Below are positions 1 to 6,891 of a DNA stretch of 11,982 nt, piece by piece. Where the stretch lies: contig SDNN01000070.1 of the NCBI GenBank assembly GCA_004524425.1, positions 1 to 11,982 on the forward strand, given 5' to 3'. Both the position numbers and the translations under genes were made by a program. This DNA is from Promethearchaeota archaeon (GTDB lineage: Archaea; Asgardarchaeota; Lokiarchaeia; Sigynarchaeales; SOKP01). The notes beneath the pieces are model-generated. The model was not told where the DNA came from. It saw only the letters and a list, made by a program, of their open reading frames with translations, and did not search any database. How positions within the stretch are numbered: position 1 is the first letter of the stretch; each line of letters starts with the position of its first letter.

Positions 1-809
1 AATTTTACTGAGTTAAATTTAAAAAAACCAAATTGCTCTCTTAATTCATGTACTTCTCCGATCTGAGTATTACCCAAGTATATTTTCCTTGAATCATGAA
101 TTTCATGAGTATCTTGGACGAGGGCAATTCCATTGTTGTATATTGGAATTCCTCCATCAATAATACAGTTGAGTTCATTTAACCTTCCTAAAATACCATA
201 AATAGGATCGATTTTATAATAAAATTGTTCAGGGAATCGAGCTAGAATAAATTCTGGGAAAATGGAAGATATTTCAACAGGAATTTTGGATGTGTTCCTT
301 ATTGGCATTTTGGAATTTGTTTCTTCATGCTTACTTATCGCTAATGAAAATTCTTGTCCCCCTCTGGCGCGAACGGCATCCAAAGACCTCCTAATTTCTA
401 AGTGTAAATGCGGAGATGACCAATAAGCAAAATAACCATTCCTAATGGTGGTTCCTATTACATCTCCAATTTCGATTTTTTCACCAAGCTTAACTTTAGG
501 TTTTACATGTAAGGTTTTGTATACAATCTTAGGGTTATCCTTATTGCTAATCAGAATTAGGAATTCTTTGTCAATTCCATCCATGAATTTAGGCTTTGGA
601 GCAAATAGAGTTCTTATTTTTATAATTCTTCCAGATACAGGACTTAACACCTCATAATTTTCTAGAGAAAGATTTTGATATATATCTATCGCCAGTCCGT
701 GTTGATGGGCATAATAGGGTGAGGTACCTAGACTAAAATGACAAGATGACGGTATTGAAACAGTGCTATCTTCAGTTTCAATAATCTTATAAAACTGAGA
801 AGGTGTCAT
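1..809 (-). CDS. M23/LytM-fold metallopeptidase-like protein (partial, C-terminus beyond the window)
   Basis: An open frame runs from ATG at 809 to the left edge, giving 269 visible residues with no stop. Residues about 30-145 carry the signature of the M23 (lysostaphin/LytM) duplicated hybrid fold: HGLAID (H37, D42) as the first metal-ligand motif, a lipoyl-like SPVSGRI turn (56-62), H101 in the TLHVKPKVKLG strand, and HLHLE (134-138) giving the HxH pair. The His-to-Asp spacing is H-x4-D rather than the usual H-x3-D, but H35 is also close. About 110 further residues follow that I do not recognise. No signal peptide is visible, so a cytosolic location is likely. Known M23 enzymes cut peptidoglycan cross-bridges; archaea lack murein, so the substrate here is unknown and the fold may serve another use. 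It lies 24 bp downstream of the AttH-like gene on the same strand and is probably co-transcribed with it. Confidence 0.72.
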   Translation of the reverse strand, partial: MTPSQFYKIIETEDSTVSIPSSCHFSLGTSPYYAHQHGLAIDIYQNLSLENYEVLSPVSGRIIKIRTLFAPKPKFMDGIDKEFLILISNKDNPKIVYKTLHVKPKVKLGEKIEIGDVIGTTIRNGYFAYWSSPHLHLEIRRSLDAVRARGGQEFSLAISKHEETNSKMPIRNTSKIPVEISSIFPEFILARFPEQFYYKIDPIYGILGRLNELNCIIDGGIPIYNNGIALVQDTHEIHDSRKIYLGNTQIGEVHELREQFGFFKFNSVK

Positions 810-833
810 ATTTATTATTAGAGAACTGCCTCA

Positions 834-1730
834 CTACCATTTATTGAAATTGTGATCAATTTTTCCGATCCCATTAATTTTTATCTCTTCTCCTCTGAAA
901 TAAACCCAGCCTTTGATGTTTAGAAGTATTTCTTGATAATCAATGTCTAATAGGGGCCAAATTTTTTTTCGAGTAAAGTGCGTGTAAATGGGAAAGGCTG
1001 TTAACTCTAAATCTGGTGATTGAATCAAAAAAGGTTCCATTGGTTTTTCAGGGTCATAATGAAAGTTCGAAGGTGAAGGTAAATAGAATCCCCTGTTTTT
1101 ATACCAAAAATAGTTATAATTATGAGCAATTCCTGCGTCATAGCGGCAATCCATAACTATTCCCACTATATTAGGGGACCAGAAGTGGAGCCAATGGGTC
1201 GTCGAATGTCCAGGCTGCACGCCCCAATTATGTTCACAATAACCATGCCCCTTTATTTTCATTTGGGAATCAGTGATTGTCAACACGCCACTCATCTCAT
1301 TATGAATGAACTGAGTTATGTAATAGTTAATGTTTTTGGTATACAATCTATTTCTATGAATAGGGACGAGAGGCTTTTGAATGAATTCTGCTTCAATTTC
1401 CTTAGTTTTTACCTGAATTTTCCAATTTTCTTCTGCTTTTCCATTAAACTTCATGGAACCCCACTTTCCAATAGCAAAAACATCTACTTTATTTCCGGGT
1501 TTCGCTTCGAATTTAGTCAGATAATCTTCTGTCCACCGATTATTGTTTTTATAATCAATAATCTTGGTTGAAACATAACTCTTAGGGAATCCTTTTAAGG
1601 CCAAAAAGACGTAATAAATGCTATTCTCAGGGTCTAATCCTTCAAAATACCACCATTGCTTATATCTTCGGGAGGCAAACCGTCCATGTCGGCGAGTATT
1701 AAAATTTTTGATATAACCTTCGTCTTTCAT
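834..1730 (-). CDS. AttH/CrtC-like lipocalin-type domain protein
   Basis: 298 residues. The N-terminal QWWYFEG (25-31) and the central GHGYCEHNWG (161-170) match the two hallmark motifs of the AttH / carotenoid 1,2-hydratase (CrtC) superfamily, whose paired lipocalin-like barrels bind hydrophobic ligands; a C-terminal GKIDHNFNKW (289-298) is a weaker echo of the same motif. In CrtC the family hydrates carotenoids, but most members are uncharacterised, so a lipid or isoprenoid ligand is an inference and the reaction is unknown. No signal peptide or membrane helix is seen. The ATG at 1730 is the first start; a TATA-like CAATAAAATT (minus strand of 1754-1763) about 28 bp upstream suggests a near-leaderless transcript. 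The gene leads a two-gene unit with the M23-like protein and is divergent from the flavin reductase. Confidence 0.72.
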   Translation of the reverse strand: MKDEGYIKNFNTRRHGRFASRRYKQWWYFEGLDPENSIYYVFLALKGFPKSYVSTKIIDYKNNNRWTEDYLTKFEAKPGNKVDVFAIGKWGSMKFNGKAEENWKIQVKTKEIEAEFIQKPLVPIHRNRLYTKNINYYITQFIHNEMSGVLTITDSQMKIKGHGYCEHNWGVQPGHSTTHWLHFWSPNIVGIVMDCRYDAGIAHNYNYFWYKNRGFYLPSPSNFHYDPEKPMEPFLIQSPDLELTAFPIYTHFTRKKIWPLLDIDYQEILLNIKGWVYFRGEEIKINGIGKIDHNFNKW

Positions 1731-1822
1731 TTCAAATTTTTAAATCTTTAATCAATTTTATTGCTTTTGTTTCGAATGATATTACTCCAAAATTTTATTA
1801 TGAATACCTTTTTTTTATTCCC

Positions 1823-2377
1823 ATGAAAAAACAAATTAATAAATCAACAACACCCATTATTTCTCCTGCCGTAGTAATTTCAGTGGGTAATTGGGACGAG
1901 GCAAATCTAATAACCCTTGCTTGGGTGGCTCGTGTGGTCTCTGAACCACCGGTAATGTCTATTTCAATTCGACCTTCAAGGCATTCTACCTCTCTAATCA
2001 GCAAGGTAGAAGAGTACGTGATAAATGTACCTAGTGCTGAGCAAGTTAGAGAGATTGACTTTTGTGGGACGAGAACTGGTAAAAAAAAAGATAAATGGAA
2101 AGAACTGAGTCTTACTAAGGAGAAAGGATTAATAGTCAAGGTTCCCATAATCAAAGAATTTCCAATAAACATCGAATGTAAAGTAATTAAAACAATTGAG
2201 CATGGAACTCATGTAATTTATTTGGGTGAGGTTGAAGCTGTTCAAGTAGACGAGAACTTACTAAAGAAAGATAAACTTGATCCTTTAAAGCAAGACCAGA
2301 TCGTCTATATAAATGGAAATTATTATGCTTTAAGGAGAGAGCCTATAGCGAGGCAAGGATTTTCTACCAAAAATTAG
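1823..2377 (+). CDS. Flavin reductase-like (flavoredoxin family) FMN-binding protein
   Basis: 184 residues, the usual length for the flavin reductase-like / flavoredoxin family. The run from PAVVISVG (15-22) through ANLITLAW (27-34) and PPVMSISIRPSRHSTSLI (42-59), then the YVINVPS strand (65-71), is the family's FMN-binding split-barrel pattern, with R50, S52 and T56 in the usual phosphate-contact region. These proteins bind FMN non-covalently and transfer electrons or reduce free flavin; the partner is not identified here. It is cytosolic, with no membrane segment. The start is ATG 1823, with a TATA-like ATTTTATTA at 1792-1800 that fits a leaderless start. It is convergent with the GNAT gene, with only 9 bp between stop codons, so its U-rich end lies in that gene's 3' coding end. 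A flavodoxin-like fragment at the right edge is another possible flavoprotein, but there is no evidence that the two interact. Confidence 0.85.
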   Translation: MKKQINKSTTPIISPAVVISVGNWDEANLITLAWVARVVSEPPVMSISIRPSRHSTSLISKVEEYVINVPSAEQVREIDFCGTRTGKKKDKWKELSLTKEKGLIVKVPIIKEFPINIECKVIKTIEHGTHVIYLGEVEAVQVDENLLKKDKLDPLKQDQIVYINGNYYALRREPIARQGFSTKN

Positions 2378-2386
2378 ATAATGAGA

Positions 2387-3286
2387 TTATTTTTTTCTTA
2401 ATTTTTTACTCATCGTTGTAAATACGGGGTGGATGTACGCACCTATTGTTTTTGAATAGAATTTTATCGTTTGTCCGTTAACCCACATGATGGTACAATT
2501 CTCGAGTCCCAATTGCTTGATATCCCATAAACACCAATTCAATAATTCACCCCCAATTCCTTGACCATGGAGCGAGAATTTCACGCCTGTAGGACCAAAA
2601 GAGCCTGGGAATTGCACGCTATGAGAAGCCCATCCAATTACCTGTCCTTCCTCATTTTTTGCAATGAAGCTTGTTGGAGGACTTCTTTCATAGGATAATT
2701 TTAATTCTTCTGCCCAAGAAGGATTTCGAGGAAATGTATTTTTCACAAAACTATACGTAACTTCAAACTCTTCAGGGCGAACTCTTTCAAAAGTGATTCC
2801 TTCCTTCTCAGAAAGAGGCCGGATATTTAATTTTGCTAGTGGAGCTGTTAGATTGTATCGCGTATCTCGTGGTTTAAACCTAAATTTTTTTAGGAGGAAA
2901 TATAAACTTGTATGACGTAAATCTACACCGGGTTGCCAATAATTTGGTGGACAATCACCATAACTCATTAATGGGATATCCTTATCTTTAGCTCTATTTA
3001 TTAATTCCTTTAACATATTGCTGCCAATACCTTGCCTTCGAAATGCATTATCCATGATAAATACTTTTATGCAGCAGTTGTTTTCCCGATTCACCGCGAT
3101 TAATGCTGCTATCGGATACTCTTTTTGGGGATCATTCAAAATGAGAGTCAAATCCGGATCAAAATCTTCATCTTCTAATGTTCCCTTCTTAAAATAATCA
3201 AGAGGGATGTAATAAAAAGCTTCATTGATGTTAAAAAGTTCATGGACCTTTTGAATGTTAAGTTCCGTAAGAGATTCGTATTCCAT
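2387..3286 (-). CDS. Tandem GNAT-family acetyltransferase (two GNAT domains)
   Basis: 299 residues with two GNAT folds. The first (about 1-150) has the acetyl-CoA pyrophosphate loop RRQGIG (83-88) after the KVFIMDNAF strand. The second (about 155-299) has HGQGIGGELL (240-249) and the typical late motif FYSKTIGAYIHP (276-287). Both loops are intact (Q/RxxGxG), so either domain could bind acetyl-CoA; in many tandem GNAT proteins only one domain is catalytic and the other shapes the acceptor site. Between them lies a motif rich in aromatic residues (CPPNYWQPGVDLRHTSLYFLL, about 112-132). The acceptor substrate cannot be told from sequence. The protein is soluble. The start ATG at 3286 is supported by a TATA box about 37-44 bp upstream. 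The gene stands alone, convergent with the flavin reductase. Confidence 0.85.
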   Translation of the reverse strand: MEYESLTELNIQKVHELFNINEAFYYIPLDYFKKGTLEDEDFDPDLTLILNDPQKEYPIAALIAVNRENNCCIKVFIMDNAFRRQGIGSNMLKELINRAKDKDIPLMSYGDCPPNYWQPGVDLRHTSLYFLLKKFRFKPRDTRYNLTAPLAKLNIRPLSEKEGITFERVRPEEFEVTYSFVKNTFPRNPSWAEELKLSYERSPPTSFIAKNEEGQVIGWASHSVQFPGSFGPTGVKFSLHGQGIGGELLNWCLWDIKQLGLENCTIMWVNGQTIKFYSKTIGAYIHPVFTTMSKKLRKK

Positions 3287-3315
3287 TGGATTAATAAATG
3301 TTGCAAACTAAAAAA

Positions 3316-3330
3316 TGTTCACTATTTAAA
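3316..3330 (-). promoter_or_regulatory. TATA box with downstream GTGAACA for the GNAT gene
   Basis: The minus strand reads TTTAAATAGTGAACA. TTTAAATA is a good archaeal TATA box; about 25 bp further on a transcript would start near 3300, leaving a leader of roughly 14 nt before the ATG at 3286. The same 15-mer with one mismatch recurs on the plus strand at 3694-3708 ahead of the kinase. Confidence 0.5.
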
Positions 3331-3403
3331 TTAAAAAAGGAAAGTCATTAACATTATTGAAATCTCTTTCATTGGTTCTATTAATAAGCCAGATAAGCTT
3401 GGT

Positions 3404-3424
3404 TTCTTTAAAGAATTTTAAATA
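3404..3424 (+). promoter_or_regulatory. Promoter of the small charged protein: 12-bp palindrome abutting a TATA box
   Basis: TTCTTTAAAGAA (3404-3415) is a perfect palindrome; one base later TTTAAATA (3417-3424) is identical to the TATA octamer of the GNAT promoter. A start of transcription near 3447 would suit the ATG at 3465, and would leave the in-frame upstream TTG at 3357 out of the message. The palindrome covers the position of the BRE, so it could be an operator or simply AT-rich chance. Confidence 0.4.
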
Positions 3425-3464
3425 TGAAATTGTATTTGTATTAAGAAAAATATTACCTACTATC

Positions 3465-3659
3465 ATGAAGGAAGAAGACAATTCTAAAAGTTCCAAAAAA
3501 GACTATAAAGCGGAAGAGATCGCGAAAATCATGGTAGAAAACATGAAAAAAAACATGGAAGATCCAGATTTTTGGAATAAAAGAGAACGAAGGCTTCAAG
3601 AAGCAGCAGATAAAGTGTTAAAACAAAGAAAACTACGCCAACAAGAAGAAAGGGATTGA
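3465..3659 (+). CDS. Small charged helical protein of unknown function
   Basis: 64 residues from ATG 3465. The reading frame stays open upstream to a TTG at 3357, but that extension is hydrophobic and unlike the rest, and a TATA box at 3417-3424 points to initiation downstream of it. The protein is very rich in Lys, Glu, Arg and Asp, with no Cys, no membrane segment and few hydrophobics. Residues about 14-30 (YKAEEIAKIMVENMKKNM) and 38-63 (NKRERRLQEAADKVLKQRKL and on) should form two amphipathic helices joined by EDPDFW. I do not recognise a family. Such small charged proteins may be adaptors or nucleic-acid-associated, but nothing here proves this. It sits between the GNAT gene (divergent) and the kinase (same strand, 109 bp downstream), each with its own TATA-like element. 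Confidence 0.5.
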   Translation: MKEEDNSKSSKKDYKAEEIAKIMVENMKKNMEDPDFWNKRERRLQEAADKVLKQRKLRQQEERD

Positions 3660-3693
3660 ATAAAAATTTGATTCTTGATTTTAAACCGAAATA

Positions 3694-3708
3694 TTTAAAA
3701 AGTGAACA
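3694..3708 (+). promoter_or_regulatory. TATA box with downstream GTGAACA for the histidine kinase
   Basis: TTTAAAAAGTGAACA matches the GNAT promoter element at 14 of 15 positions. Transcription would start near 3723, with a leader of about 45 nt before ATG 3769. A second AT-rich box, TTTAAATTTT (3713-3722), is an alternative that would give a shorter leader. Confidence 0.42.
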
Positions 3709-3768
3709 CAAGATTTAAATTTTCATCCACTATCTCATATACAAGGAAATTAGGTATTATGCTGAATC

Positions 3769-4929
3769 ATGAAGAGTAAATTAAATACGAAATATGCCCC
3801 AGCAGAGCGTGCTACTAAGGAAGAGCTTGAACATCAAATAAATCTTTTTAAAGATAATAAGGTTTTAAATGAATATTTAAGTAAGATCCCGATGGTTTTT
3901 CTTATTATCAACAAATACAGGCAAATTGTGTATTTGAATAAAATTGCATTAGAATTTTCTGGATTAAATGAGGTTGCCGAGGTTATCGGAAAGAGGCCTG
4001 GTGAAATGGTGGGTTGCATTCATTCTAATGAAGAGGAAGGTGGTTGTGGAACATCAGAATCATGCACATATTGTGGTGCTTTAAGGGTCGTGTTAGAAAG
4101 TCAAAGGCAAGAAAGGAGTAAGCCTACATCAGGAGAGTGTCAATTAACAGTCAACAATGGATATGAGGAAAAGTCATTTGATTTAAGTGTATGGGGTATG
4201 AATATCAATATCAACAGAGAACAATTTATAATTGTCACTCTTCAAGATATTCAGGATAAGAAATGGAGAGCATTTTTAGAGAGAATTTTTTTCCACGATA
4301 TCTTAAATACCGCAACTGGATTAAAAGGTACCATAGAACTATTGGTTAAATATAAAGATAAAGTTAATACTGAAGAACTGATGATGAGAGCTGAAAATAT
4401 CACGGAGAATTTAATTGAAGAAATTAAATGCCAACAACTACTAATTGCTGCTGAAAATAACGTGTTAGAACCTTCTATTAGCAGTCTTACATCGACAGAT
4501 CCCTTGAATGAAATAGTAAAAACATATGAAAACCATGATCTAAGCAAAAGAAAAACGCTTCGTATCGAACCGCAATCAAAAAAAATTGAAATACACTCTG
4601 ATAGAACTTTATTGAGAAGGATTTTAAGCAACATGGTAATAAATGCTCTCGAAGCTGTACCTGAAAATAGTTATGTTACACTGGGATGTGAATTGGAAGG
4701 AGACATGATTAAATATTGGGTACACAATCCGGGCTATATTCCTCGGGAGATTCAACTGCAAATTTTTAATCGCTCTTTTTCCACAAAGGGTAAAGGGAGA
4801 GGTCTGGGGACTTATAGCATGAAGCTATTAAGTAGATTTTTACAGGGTGATGTTACATTCACGACATCAAAAGAAAATGGAACTACTTTCACAGCAACGT
4901 ATCCTATCAGATTAGATTTGAAGCTTTAA
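3769..4929 (+). CDS. PAS-domain sensor histidine kinase with a four-Cys cluster
   Basis: 386 residues, soluble, no membrane helix. A PAS domain covers about 30-165. Within it lie C83, C93, C99 and C102 (GCIHSN, GGCGTSE, CTYCGA), a spacing that recurs in a set of bacterial and archaeal PAS proteins and suggests a metal, Fe-S or redox-sensing site. The phosphoacceptor region is FFHDILN (174-180) with H176. The HATPase domain has the N box SNMVINALEAV (287-297), a degenerate G1 region (VHNPGYIP, 318-325, without the usual DxGxG), an F-box/G2 stretch (FNRSFSTKGKGRGLGTYS, 333-350) and NGTTF (370-374). This HNP...FSTKG.GRGLGTYS form is a known subfamily style, so the kinase is probably active. By family knowledge it autophosphorylates H176 and passes phosphate to a response regulator, but no receiver protein is encoded in this window: it is an orphan kinase. 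The subfamily is chiefly bacterial, so transfer is possible. Confidence 0.88.
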   Translation: MKSKLNTKYAPAERATKEELEHQINLFKDNKVLNEYLSKIPMVFLIINKYRQIVYLNKIALEFSGLNEVAEVIGKRPGEMVGCIHSNEEEGGCGTSESCTYCGALRVVLESQRQERSKPTSGECQLTVNNGYEEKSFDLSVWGMNININREQFIIVTLQDIQDKKWRAFLERIFFHDILNTATGLKGTIELLVKYKDKVNTEELMMRAENITENLIEEIKCQQLLIAAENNVLEPSISSLTSTDPLNEIVKTYENHDLSKRKTLRIEPQSKKIEIHSDRTLLRRILSNMVINALEAVPENSYVTLGCELEGDMIKYWVHNPGYIPREIQLQIFNRSFSTKGKGRGLGTYSMKLLSRFLQGDVTFTTSKENGTTFTATYPIRLDLKL

Positions 4930-4933
4930 GTGT

Positions 4934-4964
4934 TAAATTTGGTAAAAAAATTAAATTTTTCTTC
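4934..4964. terminator. U-rich bidirectional termination region between kinase and acyl-CoA synthetase
   Basis: The 35 bp between the convergent stop codons carry an A7 run (4944-4950), read as T7 on the minus strand just after the synthetase stop, and a T5 run (4956-4960) on the plus strand after the kinase stop. Archaeal termination needs little more than such U tracts. Confidence 0.4.
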
Positions 4965-6794
4965 TCAAAAATTGATTTTGTTATTTTGAATATGTTTATA
5001 GATATCTTTGGTTAGAAGCTCGTAATCCGATTTATTTGGAAGCAACACGTATATTGGATCCTCTGTAACGTTAATATCATATTCTTCTCCTTTTAACTTA
5101 TATTTCTTCAATTTCAAAGTGGGTGTGGTTTCTAAACTAATTCTAAATCTCAGAAATTTAGGAATTGCATAAGAAGGGAGATTACTCTGAAGATGAAGAT
5201 GGAAATCCTTCAAATCAAATTTACTAAATTCGCCGGCAACAATAATAGAAGCCATTCCTGCACTTCCGGAAGTCCCAGGGATTTTTACTCCGTACACACA
5301 TGAAATCCTAACATTCTTATAAGTATTCAAGATTTTTTCGACTTCCATGGTTGATACATTATGGCCTTTCCAGCGGAAAGTATCTCCAAGGCGATCAAAA
5401 AATTGAGCATGATTACATCCTTGTTCTCTAAGCAAGTCTCCAGTATTAATCCAAACATCTCCTTTTGTAAAAACATCGTAAAGTAATTTCGCTTTCGTGG
5501 CTTTCTTGTTAACATATCCAGGAAATTCCGTAGTACCTTTACTCTCAAATAATAGTAGTCCCACCTCTCCCAGGTCTACTCTCTCCATGAATCCTTGTTC
5601 ATTTCTCATGGGTTTCTCTTCATCAAAATCATATTTTACTAAAGCATAAGGAGAGGAGCACATTCCTAGAGTGCAGTCAAAGTTTAATAAATTAATAAAC
5701 ACGGCGGGTACTTCGCTCTGGCCGTAGAATTCTCCAATAAAATCGATATTAAAACGTTTTTTAAAATCTTTCCATATTTCAGTCCGGAGACCATTTCCAA
5801 TGATAGCCCTTACTTTATGATTTTTATCATCGGGACTTGGGGGTTGGTTCATTAGATAAGTACACATCTCGCCTACATAGGCAAATATTGTAGCATCATA
5901 TCGTCTTATCTCGTCCCAAAATTTAGATACACTGAACTTTCGGCCTATTGCTACCGATGCACCCCCAGAAAATGCGGCGGGCCAAGCAACTGATAACGCA
6001 GTCGTATGAAAAAAAGGTAATGGAATATATACAGTATCCTCAGGGCTCATATCTGTCATTAATAGACCATATGAGTAAGCCCCTCCAAACATCCCATAAT
6101 GAGTACGAACTGCGGCTTTAGGTAGCCCTGTAGTACCAGAAGTAAACACGTAAGCAAAAGGCTCCATTGTCCTTACGGAGCTTGTAGTTGAAGGATTAAT
6201 CACCGGAAAGTCTTCAACAACCTGGTTGAGATTAGAAAATTTTCTTGGAATTGAAGCCAATTCATTATCAGGACATATAAAATGTTGCTGATCCTTGGAA
6301 AAATCAAGATTATTCTTAACACTATTGAAGAGATCCAATAACTCAGAACCTACTATGATGAATTTTCCAGGGGTTTTATTTAATGCATGAGAGAGACTTT
6401 TACCCACTAGTGTCGAATTTATTATCGAGCTGATAGCTCCAATCTTGCTAACAGCAGTTATAATAACTAGCAGTTCTGTCCTATTTGTCATGAAGACCTC
6501 AACGATATCCCCTTTTTTTAATCCTAAAGAAATAAAATAATTGGCATGTTTATTGACTAACTCGTTGAATTCTTTATAGGTTAATACTCTACCTTCAAAT
6601 TTTATAGCGATCTTATCGTGAAATTTTTGCGCACAATCTTCAACGATTGAACCCCAGGAAATCTTGTTTTCAAAAGGTGCATCTAAAATTTTTCTTATTA
6701 AATCATTATGCTTGCTGAATAGAGCTTTTCTTCTTTTTCGATACTCTCTTTTATCAATTATACACGAGGTATCTTTTAGTATATTCTCATCCAT
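4965..6794 (-). CDS. Long/very-long-chain acyl-CoA synthetase, FATP-like
   Basis: 609 residues, full length for the FATP/SLC27-like branch of the ANL adenylate-forming enzymes. It activates a fatty acid to acyl-AMP and then acyl-CoA. Core motifs are intact: P-loop YVFTSGTTGLPKAA (215-228), GEFYGQSE (354-361), TGD (451-453), and DRLGDTFRWKGHNVSTMEVE (467-486), whose DTFRWKG.NVST form is diagnostic of the FATP-like branch, then PGTSGSAGMA (506-515). The C-terminal lysine is probably K561 in TPTLKLKK. The N-terminal domain (about 45-200) matches the substrate-binding half. No clear transmembrane segment is seen, so peripheral membrane association is likely. It is preceded on the same strand by an enoyl-CoA hydratase 97 bp upstream, which supports a role in fatty-acid or acyl-CoA turnover. 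It has a candidate TATA box (6828-6835) and a palindromic site upstream. The chain length and physiological acid are not determinable. Confidence 0.9.
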   Translation of the reverse strand: MDENILKDTSCIIDKREYRKRRKALFSKHNDLIRKILDAPFENKISWGSIVEDCAQKFHDKIAIKFEGRVLTYKEFNELVNKHANYFISLGLKKGDIVEVFMTNRTELLVIITAVSKIGAISSIINSTLVGKSLSHALNKTPGKFIIVGSELLDLFNSVKNNLDFSKDQQHFICPDNELASIPRKFSNLNQVVEDFPVINPSTTSSVRTMEPFAYVFTSGTTGLPKAAVRTHYGMFGGAYSYGLLMTDMSPEDTVYIPLPFFHTTALSVAWPAAFSGGASVAIGRKFSVSKFWDEIRRYDATIFAYVGEMCTYLMNQPPSPDDKNHKVRAIIGNGLRTEIWKDFKKRFNIDFIGEFYGQSEVPAVFINLLNFDCTLGMCSSPYALVKYDFDEEKPMRNEQGFMERVDLGEVGLLLFESKGTTEFPGYVNKKATKAKLLYDVFTKGDVWINTGDLLREQGCNHAQFFDRLGDTFRWKGHNVSTMEVEKILNTYKNVRISCVYGVKIPGTSGSAGMASIIVAGEFSKFDLKDFHLHLQSNLPSYAIPKFLRFRISLETTPTLKLKKYKLKGEEYDINVTEDPIYVLLPNKSDYELLTKDIYKHIQNNKINF

Positions 6795-6827
6795 TTTGAA
6801 CCTATCATATCATATTATTTATTATGG

Positions 6828-6835
6828 TATTATAT
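6828..6835 (-). promoter_or_regulatory. Candidate TATA box for the acyl-CoA synthetase
   Basis: The minus strand reads ATATAATA, which would place transcription start near 6805, about 10 nt before the ATG at 6794. This suggests that the synthetase can be transcribed on its own as well as by read-through from the hydratase. Confidence 0.35.
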
Positions 6836-6848
6836 GTGTTAATGAAAT

Positions 6849-6873
6849 TAATAAGAATTATGAATTCTTATTA
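6849..6873. repeat. 11-bp perfect inverted repeat upstream of the acyl-CoA synthetase
   Basis: The arms are TAATAAGAATT (6849-6859) and AATTCTTATTA (6863-6873), separated by ATG. The dyad lies 13 bp upstream of the candidate TATA box and between the hydratase stop and the synthetase start. It is not followed by a T run on the minus strand, so it looks more like a regulator-binding site than a terminator. Confidence 0.55.
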
Positions 6874-6891
6874 TCCCCTTTAAGTTTTTTA

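Noticed and set aside
445..657. Plus-strand open frame of 70 residues
   Set aside because: It is the complement of the partial M23-like gene, which explains the openness.
1122..1571. Plus-strand open frame of 149 residues
   Set aside because: It is antisense to the AttH-like gene, whose minus-strand product carries recognisable motifs; the plus-strand translation has no domain-like pattern.
1798..2172. Minus-strand open frame of 124 residues
   Set aside because: It lies opposite the flavin reductase gene, which has clear family motifs; the antisense product has none.
3357..3464. TTG-initiated N-terminal extension (36 residues) of the small charged protein
   Set aside because: A TATA box at 3417-3424 lies inside it, its composition differs sharply from the rest, and no ribosome binding site precedes the TTG.
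4251..4634. Minus-strand open frame of 127 residues
   Set aside because: It lies opposite the kinase gene and shows only the hydrophobic pattern typical of the reverse complement of charged helices.
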